DNA of 64,000 bases from Sphaerisporangium corydalis (lineage in GTDB: Bacteria; Actinomycetota; Actinomycetes; Streptosporangiales; Streptosporangiaceae). Within the stretch, counting starts at the first letter, position 1; every line of letters begins with the position of its first letter. The position numbers and the translations under genes were made by a program. Below are positions 7,822 through 15,377 of the stretch, in pieces. Below the pieces are notes generated by a model. It was not told the origin of the DNA. It saw only the letters and a program-made list of their open reading frames with translations, and made no database searches. The stretch lies in NCBI RefSeq assembly GCF_025506355.1, contig NZ_JANZYP010000004.1, positions 1 to 64,000 of the forward strand, in the 5' to 3' direction.

Positions 7822-9141
7822 GTGCCCGATCAGCGTTTCCCCGGCGGGTTCGTCTGGGGGGCGGCCACGTCCGCGTACCAGATCGAGGGCGCCACCGGCG
7901 AGGACGGCCGGGGCGCGTCCGTCTGGGACACCTTCGCGGCGGTCCCCGGCAACGTCAAGGACGGCGACACCGGCGCGGTGGCCGCCGACCACTACCACCG
8001 GTACGGCGAGGACCTCGACGTGATGGCGTCGATCGGCCTGCGCTCCTACCGCTTCTCGATCGCCTGGCCCCGGATCCAGCCGGACGGCGCGGGGCGGCCG
8101 GAACAGCGAGGGCTCGACTTCTACCGCCGCCTCACCGACGGGCTGCGCGAGCGCGGCATCCGGCCGATGGCGACGCTGTTCCACTGGGACCTCCCCCAGG
8201 CCCTGCAGGACAAGGGCGGGTGGGAGAACCGGGACACCGCCGCCAGGTTCGCCGACTACGCCGAGATCATGTTCGACGCGCTGGACGTCCGCGACTGGCT
8301 GACCGTCAACGAGCCGAAGACCGTGGTCGAGTGCGGGTACCGCCTGGGCGTCCACGCCCCCGGCGTCCGCGACGACGCGCGGGCGTTCGTGGCCCTGCAC
8401 CACCTGCTGCTCGCCCACGGGCTGGCCTCGCGCGTCCTGCACGAACGGCACCCGGGGCGGCGCGTCGGACCGGCGCTCAACCTGCACCCCACCTACCCCG
8501 CCGACGACGCCCCCGGTACGGCCGCGGCGGTGTGGCACCAGGACGGGCTGGAGAACCGCCTCTACCTGGACCCGATCTTCAAGGGCGCCTATCCCGAGGA
8601 CACGCTGGCGTGGATCGGCGAGCGCAGCCCCATGGCCGCGCACATCCTCGACGGGGACCTGGAGGTGATCAGCGAGCCCGTGGACGTGCTCGGCGTGCAG
8701 TACTACAACCCGCACTTCCTCGGCGCCGAGGGCACGCGGGTGCTGGTGCACCCGACGGCGCAGCTCGACTGGCTGGAGATCTACCCGAGGGGCCTGTACG
8801 ACACCCTGGTCCGGCTGCGGCGCGACTACCCGGCGGTGCCGATCGTGGTCACCGAGAACGGCATGCCGGCCCCCGACGTGGCGGGCCCGGACGGCAGGTT
8901 CGCCGACGGCGGGCGCATCGCCTACCTGCGCGACCACCTGGCCGCCGTCGCGGACGCGCTCGCCGAGGGCGTCCCGGTGGAGGGCTACCACGTGTGGTCG
9001 CTGCTGGACAACTTCGAGTGGGCCGAGGGGTACGGCGCCCGGTTCGGCATCGTGCACGTCGACTACGCCACCCAGAGGCGCACGCTGAAGGACAGCGCCC
9101 TGTGGTACCGCGACGTGATCGCCACCGGCCGCCTGACCTGA
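7822..9141 (+). CDS. Second GH1 beta-glucosidase
   Basis: This 439-residue GH1 enzyme is clearly homologous to the one encoded at 5239-6672 but shorter, lacking its Gly/Ala insertion. The acid/base is Glu164 in LTVNEPK and the nucleophile Glu345 in VTENG. GTG 7822 follows AAGGAG by 6 nt. It has no CebR-type operator of its own and is probably read from the upstream promoter through a weak hairpin, giving a second enzyme of perhaps different chain-length preference. The absence of a signal peptide indicates a cytoplasmic enzyme. Confidence 0.92.
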   Translation: MPDQRFPGGFVWGAATSAYQIEGATGEDGRGASVWDTFAAVPGNVKDGDTGAVAADHYHRYGEDLDVMASIGLRSYRFSIAWPRIQPDGAGRPEQRGLDFYRRLTDGLRERGIRPMATLFHWDLPQALQDKGGWENRDTAARFADYAEIMFDALDVRDWLTVNEPKTVVECGYRLGVHAPGVRDDARAFVALHHLLLAHGLASRVLHERHPGRRVGPALNLHPTYPADDAPGTAAAVWHQDGLENRLYLDPIFKGAYPEDTLAWIGERSPMAAHILDGDLEVISEPVDVLGVQYYNPHFLGAEGTRVLVHPTAQLDWLEIYPRGLYDTLVRLRRDYPAVPIVVTENGMPAPDVAGPDGRFADGGRIAYLRDHLAAVADALAEGVPVEGYHVWSLLDNFEWAEGYGARFGIVHVDYATQRRTLKDSALWYRDVIATGRLT

Positions 9142-9219
9142 CCCGCACGCCGCCCCCACCGGTGAGGCCGGCCTTCGTCGCGAGCCGGGCCGGTCGTACC
9201 CGGACCCCGGATTGGCCGG

Positions 9220-9918
9220 TCAGCGGCCCGATCGCAGGAGGCGCTCGCGCGGGAGGGTGAGCCGGCCGGCGGTCCAGGTGAGGCCGCGCAGGTCGTCGAT
9301 GACCACGTCGGCGCCGGTCTCCAGGGCGCGCTCGCCGACCCCGACGACCGTCCCGGCGCCGGCGGCCCGTCCCGCCGCCACGCCGGCCCCGCTGTCCTCC
9401 AGCACCACCGTCTCCGCGGCGGCCACGCCGAGCAGGGCCGAGGCTTTGAGGTAGCCGTCGGGGGCGGGCTTGCCGTCGGCGACGTCGCCGGCCGCCACCA
9501 GGACCGGCGGCCCGGGCAGCGACGCGGCGGCCAGGCGCGCACGGGCCAGGGGCGTCACGCCCGAGGTCACCACCGCCCACGCGTCGCGCGGCATGGCCGT
9601 GAGCAGGGCGCGGGCGCCGCGTATCCCCCGCACCGACCCGGCGTCCTCCTGCTCGAACCGGTCGATCGCCTCCTGCGCCTCCGCGCGCCGATCCTCGGCG
9701 ATGAGCAGGCGCACGGTGTCGGCCGACCTGCGCCCGTGGACGGTGACCGCCACCTCCTCAGGCGGCAGCCCGTACATCTCGGCCCACCGCCGCCACGCCC
9801 GCCGCACGCTCTGGTCGGAGTCCACAAGCACCCCGTCGCAGTCGAACAGCACGGCACGGCACGCGATCACCAGGGAACCGGCCGTCCCGTCACGGCCCGG
9901 CGCCGGCGACCCGCTCAT
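9220..9918 (-). CDS. HAD-superfamily phosphatase (sugar-phosphatase-like)
   Basis: This 232-residue HAD subfamily IA hydrolase has motif I DCDGVLVDSD, motif II TSG, and motif III/IV around DGKPAPDGYL and VLEDSGAG. The small helical cap after motif I resembles sugar-phosphate phosphatases and beta-phosphoglucomutases, so a hexose-phosphate substrate is plausible. The start is uncertain: ATG 9918 lacks a ribosome binding site and lies in a 41-bp tandem duplication; an in-frame GTG about 16 codons later is an alternative. It converges on the second glucosidase gene. Confidence 0.8.
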   Translation of the reverse strand: MSGSPAPGRDGTAGSLVIACRAVLFDCDGVLVDSDQSVRRAWRRWAEMYGLPPEEVAVTVHGRRSADTVRLLIAEDRRAEAQEAIDRFEQEDAGSVRGIRGARALLTAMPRDAWAVVTSGVTPLARARLAAASLPGPPVLVAAGDVADGKPAPDGYLKASALLGVAAAETVVLEDSGAGVAAGRAAGAGTVVGVGERALETGADVVIDDLRGLTWTAGRLTLPRERLLRSGR

Positions 9919-9980
9919 CGGGCCATCCCGTCGTGGCGCGGCGCCGGTCGCCCGCTCATCGGGCGGGCCCGTCGTGGACA
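9886..9980. repeat. 41-bp tandem repeat at the 5' end of the HAD gene
   Basis: About 2.3 imperfect copies of a 41-bp unit begin at 9886, 9927 and 9968. Each of the first two contains CCCGCTCATCGGG, so the ATG of the HAD gene (on the minus strand) is duplicated in another frame. This is a short-unit expansion of the kind seen at several gene ends in this window. Confidence 0.75.
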
Positions 9981-10241
9981 GGGTGCGCGGTGGTCAAGGG
10001 GTCCTGCTTCCTGGTCGGATCCGGTGGTCGTGGAGCGGACACCATCATGCCGCCCCGGCGTCCACCGGCGAACGCCGCCCCGTCGGACGCCGGGAACGCC
10101 GCCCCGGCGCGCCGATGTCCCGGGGGGCACGGCGATATGATCTGCGACCACGGAGCCCGTCGATCCGCGGAAGGCCGATGCCACGGCCGCCGGACGCCGG
10201 GCCGCCGGGAACGTCCCGCCAGATCGAGGAACGAGGACGGC
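9919..10241. other. Intergenic region between HAD gene and cyclase-cNBD-TIR gene
   Basis: Apart from the 41-bp repeat at its left end, I see no gene, hairpin or clear promoter in these 323 bp between two divergent genes. GAGGA and GAGGAC at its right end can act as ribosome binding site for ATG 10242. Confidence 0.5.
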
Positions 10242-12263
10242 ATGACCACGGGCAGCGAAGAGCGGTCGCGGCGTCACCAGGTCGCCATCGTCTCCTGTGA
10301 CATCGTCGGGCATTCGTCGAGCAGCGAACCCGTCCAGGTGGCCCGGGTGTCGGAGATCAACCGCACCGTCGCCGAGTTCATCGGCGAGACCGGCCCGGAC
10401 GGCCTGGTGTGGGCGTCGGGGGGAGACGGCGGCCATCTGGTCTTCCGCCAGGAACGGTGGGAGCCGCGGGCCGTCGACATGGTCGGCAGGCTCCTGGACT
10501 GGAGCCGGGAGAAGGGGTCCCCGCTGCGGGTGACCGCCCACTACGGCTGGGTCACGCACATCGAGGGCGCCGACGGCAGGATCCAGGTCGTCGGCGAGGC
10601 GATCAACACCGCGGGGTGGATGCTCAAGCTCACCACCGAGAACGGCGTGGTGGCGTCCGACGCCTTCCACCAGGCCGTCGTGTCGGCCGGGAACGCGTCC
10701 CGGTTGCGGTTCCACGACTCCCGGTTCCTGCGCGACAAGTCCGGCCACCGCAGGACGCTCTTGCTCATGTCGGGCCCCTCGTGGGAGTCCCGCTGGGCGG
10801 CCCCGTTCGACAACGACCGAGCCCAGCTCGACCAGGCGCTCTCGGAGCGGAACGGCTGGCGGGCCCTGCACCTCATCAAGAGGCTTCTGCAGGTCAACAC
10901 CGCCGACGCGGTGGCGCTGAACGGCCTGCGGAAGATCACGCCGATGAAACTGTCGTACACCACCGCGGACGGCAGGACCACGGTGAACCCGTTCCTGGTG
11001 TACCTGGACCCGTCGCAGTTCCGCGAGGTGGTCCAGCTCGGCCAGCTCGTCGAGCGCCGCTACAACGACATCATCTGCCGCTACGGCGACAAGGGCGACA
11101 CGATGTTCATCATCCTCAGCGGCGAGGTGGGGGTGTACAAGTCCGAGGGAGAGGGGCCGGGCAACCCCTCGGAGCCCTTCGCCGTGCACGGCGAGGGCGA
11201 CATCGTCGGCGAGCTGGCGTTCACGCTGGCCAGGAACCGTACCGCCGACCTGGTGGCGCTCAGCGACGTCGCGCTGCTGTCCTTCAGCCTGAAGGAGGTC
11301 GACTCCCGGCTGTCCTCCAGGAGCGACGACGGCCTCGCCAGGAACCGGATCGACCGTTTCATCAACTCGCGCGTGCTCGAACACGTGAGCAACAACGTCG
11401 ACTTCCTGCTGGGAGTGGAGAAGAACGGCCCGCTGGCGCGGGGCGAGGAGTCCTGGCAGGAGGCGCTGGAGTCGATGCTGGAGCACACCCGCCTGCTGTC
11501 GACGCGGCCGCAGTCACAGCGGCTGAAGTTCGACCACGACGAGCGGGTCGGCGACGGCGTCTTCGAGCCGGGCCTGTACATCCTGGCGGCCGGGAAGGTG
11601 CGCGCGGGCGGGCAGGACCTGTCCGGCGAGACGTTCCCGCTGGTCTGGGTGAACATCCCCGACGTCGTGGTGCTTCCTGAACGCACGTACGAGATAACGG
11701 CCAACCCCGTCAAGATCCTGCGCATCGATCCCGCGGCCCTGGACGGGCTGGAGCCGGCCAAACGCGGGCCGCTGCACAAGGCCATCCGGCGCGCCGCCGC
11801 GAAGTGCTACCGGTACGACGCGTTCCTGTCCTACAACTCCAGCGACAGGGAGATCGCCGAGCAGTGGGCGGAGGCCTTCCGGCAGAGGGGCCTCCACGTG
11901 TACATCGACGGCTCGCACATGGGTCACAACTTCTCGCCGCGATTACAGGAGGCGCTGCTGGACGCGAGGGCGCTGGTCGCCTTCGTCTCCCACCACGTGA
12001 AGGTGCGCTCCAACCGGTACAACTGGGTCCTGAGGGAGACCAGGTTCTACCAGGACTACTTCGGGGAGAACGCGCAGATCCTGCCGATCCGGCTGGCCGG
12101 TGGCGACGTCGAGCAGATCGCGTCGGGGTTCCCGCCGATCGACGTCCAGGACGACGAGCCGTCCGCGATCGACCGGGCGTCCGAGGTGCTCGGGCGCCTG
12201 CGCGACGGCGTCGAGGACCCCCCGTACATCCTGCGGTCCCGGGGCCGCCGCGACCTCTCGTGA
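10242..12263 (+). CDS. Cyclase-like / cNMP-binding / TIR fusion, probable single-gene Pycsar-like defence protein
   Basis: This is a 673-residue three-part protein. Residues 10-180 resemble class III nucleotidyl cyclases: metal-binding Asp20 in SCDIVGHS, Asp62 in SGGDGGHLVF, the AHYGWV strand and Asn122 in INTAGWML. The usual transition-state Arg four residues after the Asn is Trp126 and the usual purine-selecting Lys is Ala58. Residues 249-375 form a cyclic-nucleotide-binding domain with RYGDKGDTMFIILSGEV and a canonical phosphate-binding cassette (Gly323, Glu324, Arg333); residues 428-500 may be a second, degenerate copy. Residues 523-640 are a TIR domain (YDAFLSYNSSD) with candidate catalytic Glu599 in NWVLRE. 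Pycsar uses separate pyrimidine cyclase and cNMP-binding TIR or membrane effector genes; here they appear fused. NAD depletion on sensing infection is inference. Confidence 0.85.
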   Translation: MTTGSEERSRRHQVAIVSCDIVGHSSSSEPVQVARVSEINRTVAEFIGETGPDGLVWASGGDGGHLVFRQERWEPRAVDMVGRLLDWSREKGSPLRVTAHYGWVTHIEGADGRIQVVGEAINTAGWMLKLTTENGVVASDAFHQAVVSAGNASRLRFHDSRFLRDKSGHRRTLLLMSGPSWESRWAAPFDNDRAQLDQALSERNGWRALHLIKRLLQVNTADAVALNGLRKITPMKLSYTTADGRTTVNPFLVYLDPSQFREVVQLGQLVERRYNDIICRYGDKGDTMFIILSGEVGVYKSEGEGPGNPSEPFAVHGEGDIVGELAFTLARNRTADLVALSDVALLSFSLKEVDSRLSSRSDDGLARNRIDRFINSRVLEHVSNNVDFLLGVEKNGPLARGEESWQEALESMLEHTRLLSTRPQSQRLKFDHDERVGDGVFEPGLYILAAGKVRAGGQDLSGETFPLVWVNIPDVVVLPERTYEITANPVKILRIDPAALDGLEPAKRGPLHKAIRRAAAKCYRYDAFLSYNSSDREIAEQWAEAFRQRGLHVYIDGSHMGHNFSPRLQEALLDARALVAFVSHHVKVRSNRYNWVLRETRFYQDYFGENAQILPIRLAGGDVEQIASGFPPIDVQDDEPSAIDRASEVLGRLRDGVEDPPYILRSRGRRDLS

Positions 12264-12361
12264 CCCGGGACCCTCGTACCGGGCACTCGTGACCGCCGCC
12301 CTGAAGGACCGGCTTTCGCGGGGCGCGAGGAGCGCGGGCGGGCGGGGGCGCGGCGGGCCGG

Positions 12362-12390
12362 TTGACTCCCCGGCGGAAAGCCTCTACCTT
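12362..12390 (+). promoter_or_regulatory. Promoter of the aldose epimerase gene
   Basis: TTGACT (12362-12367) and TACCTT (12385-12390) are spaced by exactly 17 bases. Initiation near 12397 would place the CebR-type operator at +4 to +17, ideal for repression. The leader to GTG 12535 is about 135 nt. Confidence 0.7.
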
Positions 12391-12399
12391 CTGGCTTTG

Positions 12400-12413
12400 T
12401 GGGAGCGCTCCCA
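12400..12413. promoter_or_regulatory. CebR/CelR-type operator, copy 3
   Basis: A perfect TGGGAGCGCTCCCA lies directly downstream of the predicted start of transcription. It brings the epimerase gene, 4.7 kb from cebR and beyond an unrelated immune-like gene, into the cellobiose regulon. Confidence 0.9.
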
Positions 12414-12534
12414 CTTGCCCGCGCGGACGACCGCCGGATTTTGATCACCGGCCGGCGGCGGGGATGATGGAGGGCGTACCCGGCCTGGTGTCACCCGGAA
12501 ATCGTGGGCCCGCGCTTCGAGAGAGGATTCCCCC

Positions 12535-13431
12535 GTGCCTCAGTACATCCTTCACGGTGGTGAGTACCACGCCGAGGTGACCCAGATGGGCGCGGCCCTG
12601 CGGGTGCTCAGGCACCGCGGGCGCGACCTCGTGGCGAGCTGGCCCGAGGAGGGCCCCGTCCCGCACTACAGCGGCACCCTGCTCGCCCCCTGGCCCAACC
12701 GCGTCGCCGGTGGGCGCTACACCTTCGAGGGCGAGCCCTTCGACGTGCCGGTCAACGAGCCCGACCGGGGCCACGCCCTGCACGGCCTGGTGGCGTTCGC
12801 CGGCTGGGAGGCCGTCGAGCTGCTGGCGGTCGAGGACGACCACGGGTTCGTCCGGCTGGCGCACACGATCGAGCCGTCCCCCGGCTACCCCTTCCGCCTG
12901 GCGCTCGAGGTCCGCTACGCGCTCGGCCCGCACGGGCTGACGACGACGCTCACCGCCGAGAACACCGGCGACCGCCCCGCCCCGTACGGCTGCGGCCCCC
13001 ACCCCTGGCTGATCGCCGACGACGGCGCCGAGGAGGGCTGGGAGCTGGAGCTTCCCGCCGACCAGGTCCTCCTGACCGACGACGTGCTGATCCCCACGGC
13101 GCTCGCCCCCGTCGGCGGCACGCCGTTCGACTTCCGCACCGCCCGCCCGGTCGGGCGGACGGTCGTGGACGAGGCGTTCACCGGCCTGGCCGCCGGCCCC
13201 GACGGCCTCACCCGCGTGCGGCTGCGCGGCGCCGGGGGCGGGGTGCAGATCGCCTGGGACGCCGCGGTGCTGCCATGGGTGCAGTTCTGCACGGGCACCG
13301 GCTTCGGCCACCGCGGCTTCGCCGTCGAGCCGATGACCTGCCCGCCCGACGCGTTCAACTCCGGCACCGACCTCGTCGTGCTCGACCCGGGCGGCAAGCA
13401 CGAGGCGAGCTGGACCGTCTCGGTCGCCTGA
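12535..13431 (+). CDS. galM: Aldose 1-epimerase (GalM-like)
   Basis: This 298-residue mutarotase-family protein interconverts alpha and beta anomers of hexoses. The substrate/catalytic histidines lie in GHALHG (His80, His83) and GPHPW, and the general base Glu is in AVEPMTCPPDAFN. It starts with GTG 12535. Beta-glucosidase releases beta-glucose while glucokinase and other enzymes may prefer a different anomer, so co-control by a CebR-type operator makes sense. It may accept other aldoses or glucose-6-phosphate; sequence alone does not decide. Confidence 0.9.
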   Translation: MPQYILHGGEYHAEVTQMGAALRVLRHRGRDLVASWPEEGPVPHYSGTLLAPWPNRVAGGRYTFEGEPFDVPVNEPDRGHALHGLVAFAGWEAVELLAVEDDHGFVRLAHTIEPSPGYPFRLALEVRYALGPHGLTTTLTAENTGDRPAPYGCGPHPWLIADDGAEEGWELELPADQVLLTDDVLIPTALAPVGGTPFDFRTARPVGRTVVDEAFTGLAAGPDGLTRVRLRGAGGGVQIAWDAAVLPWVQFCTGTGFGHRGFAVEPMTCPPDAFNSGTDLVVLDPGGKHEASWTVSVA

Positions 13432-13544
13432 CCCGGCCCGCCAGCCCCGCGCCGTTCCCCGGGCCCCGTCGCGAGCCCGGCACCGGGCGCCCCGTACGCT
13501 CCGAACGCCCCCGATCGTCCCGACGAGCCGAAGTGATGTGACCG

Positions 13545-14543
13545 ATGGAGAGCAGGACCAAGCGCAAACTGTCGGCCGCCGAGCTGGACGCGCTGATCGT
13601 CGGGGCGCTGGGGACGGGGGTGGCCGCCGCCGAGGAGATGACCGACGGCTTCGCCAACGCGGTGTGGCGGCTCGACCTCGCCGACGGGCGGCAGGTCGTC
13701 CTGAAGGTCGCCCCGCCTCCCGACCTGGAGCAGCTCAGCTACGAGCGCGACCTGCTGCGCACCGAGGCGCTGGTGTACCACCTGGCGACGCCCATGGGGA
13801 TCCCGCTCCCCCGGCTGCTGCACTCGGCCTTCGACGACCCCGGGCTGGGGGGCGACTACCTGATCATGTCCGCGCTCCAGGGGGTGCCGTGGAACCAGGC
13901 CACGTCCCTGGCCGAGGCCGACCAGCGCTCGCTGCGGCACGAGCTCGGCCGCCTGCTGGCCCGCCTGCACACCATCCCCGGCCAGGGGGTGTACGGCTAC
14001 CCGTACGCGGGGCTCACCGGCGCCACCTGGCGTGACGCGTTCGTCGTCATGACGGGCGCGCTGATGGACGACGCCGTGCGCTACGCCACCCCGCTGCCGT
14101 GCTCCCTGCTGGACATCGCGGCGGCGATCCACGCCAACGCCCACGCCCTGGAGGAGGTCACCACTCCGGTGCTGGTCCACTTCGACGTGTGGCCCGGGAA
14201 CGTCTTCCTGACCCTGCCGCCCGGCGGGCCGCCGGGGATCGAGGCGCTGATCGACCATGAGCGGGCCTTCTGGGGCGATCCGCTGGCGGAGTTCGTCACG
14301 CCGACGATCTTCGAAGAGCTGCGGGACGACGACCCGATCCTGGCGGGCTACCGCGAGGCGGGCGGGAAGATCGACCTCACCCCCCGCGCCCGTACGCGCG
14401 ACGCGCTGTACCGCCTGTACCTGAACCTCATCCTGCTGGTCGAGAACGGCCCCCGGCAGTACCCCGAGGAGGCCTACGCGAGGCTTCGCGGGCTGGCCAC
14501 GACCGGCCTGACGAACTGCCTGGCGTTCCTCAGGCAGCGGTGA
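13545..14543 (+). CDS. APH-family phosphotransferase
   Basis: This 332-residue protein has the aminoglycoside/choline kinase fold. The catalytic loop is VHFDVWPGNVFL (HxDxxxxN) and the metal-binding segment ALIDHERAFWGDPLAEF, where IDHE replaces the common IDWE. The N-lobe carries VVLKVAPP with the ATP-binding Lys. Members phosphorylate aminoglycosides, macrolides, choline or sugars; nothing here identifies the substrate. ATG 13545 has a weak ribosome binding site. It follows the epimerase gene by 113 bp and may be read with it, which would favour a sugar substrate, but this is speculative. Confidence 0.82.
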   Translation: MESRTKRKLSAAELDALIVGALGTGVAAAEEMTDGFANAVWRLDLADGRQVVLKVAPPPDLEQLSYERDLLRTEALVYHLATPMGIPLPRLLHSAFDDPGLGGDYLIMSALQGVPWNQATSLAEADQRSLRHELGRLLARLHTIPGQGVYGYPYAGLTGATWRDAFVVMTGALMDDAVRYATPLPCSLLDIAAAIHANAHALEEVTTPVLVHFDVWPGNVFLTLPPGGPPGIEALIDHERAFWGDPLAEFVTPTIFEELRDDDPILAGYREAGGKIDLTPRARTRDALYRLYLNLILLVENGPRQYPEEAYARLRGLATTGLTNCLAFLRQR

Positions 14544-14690
14544 CGCACCAGCGGGCGCGGGCGGCGCGGGCGGGCGTGCCGGACGCAGCGGTGGCCCACC
14601 GGCCGGCACAGGCGGCGGCGGGCGGGTAGGGCCGCCCAGGGACCGGGTCCCCGGGCGGCCGTCCGGTTGGAACAGATCTCCATCGGCATG

Positions 14691-15218
14691 TCAGACGGCG
14701 GTGTCACGGGGCGAGCGGGTGCCCGCGACGAGCTGGTCGGTGGAACGGGGCTCCTGCACCGCGGCCACGGGCTGCGTCGAGGCGCCCACCCGCTCCTCGG
14801 TGCCGGTCTCGGCGCGGTCGTCCACGCCGTCGCCGTCACGGTCGGTCGCGTGCCGTCCAGTCGGGGTGCCGGCGACCGGCACGGGCTCGGGAGTCGCCGC
14901 GGTCTCGGTCTCGAGCTTGCGCTCGAGCTGCCGCTTCTCCTCCTCCAGCCGGGCGACGCGGTCACGCGTCTCCACCCGGGCCGCGCGCAGCTTCTTGCGC
15001 TTGGCGCCGGAACGGCGCATACCACCGGTGAGCACGAGCAGCCCGATCAGGAAGACGGCCGCAGTGGCCGCCCCGGCCAGGAAGAGCTCCAGCTTGCTGA
15101 GCTGGAGCGTCCGGTCCAGGATCGTGATCGACGCCGTGATGCCACCGTTCTCGTCGTTCGCCACGGCGACCAGGGCCGCGCCGGCGAGCACGATCAACAG
15201 AAGGCCCAGCACAATCAT
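14691..15218 (-). CDS. Small two-helix membrane protein with acidic Asp-rich tail
   Basis: This 175-residue protein of unknown function has two predicted transmembrane helices (about residues 2-20 and 45-65), then a basic patch (RRSGAKRKKLRAAR), a short coiled coil (about residues 80-105) and a long polar tail. The tail contains DRDGDGVDD, which looks like a calcium-binding thrombospondin type 3 or dockerin-like loop. ATG 15218 is preceded by GGAGTTGAGG. It resembles small actinobacterial membrane proteins often annotated LapA-like, but I cannot assign a role. Confidence 0.7.
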   Translation of the reverse strand: MIVLGLLLIVLAGAALVAVANDENGGITASITILDRTLQLSKLELFLAGAATAAVFLIGLLVLTGGMRRSGAKRKKLRAARVETRDRVARLEEEKRQLERKLETETAATPEPVPVAGTPTGRHATDRDGDGVDDRAETGTEERVGASTQPVAAVQEPRSTDQLVAGTRSPRDTAV

Positions 15219-15377
15219 GTGACCTCAACTCCAAGTCGCTTCGATGCCCCTTTGGGGGGCCGCATTCCGACTGCCCCGGAGTAGGAGTCTTATTCCTCGC
15301 CGGTGACACGCGATCCGGCGATTTACCGGGCGGGTCGCCTTGGACGGCCGCGGCGCGGTGTGCGATGATTTCAACGG

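Noticed and set aside
10242-12263. Simple reading as an ordinary adenylate cyclase
   Set aside because: The transition-state Arg and purine-selecting Lys are absent, and the protein carries cNMP-binding and TIR domains, which do not occur in standard adenylate cyclases.
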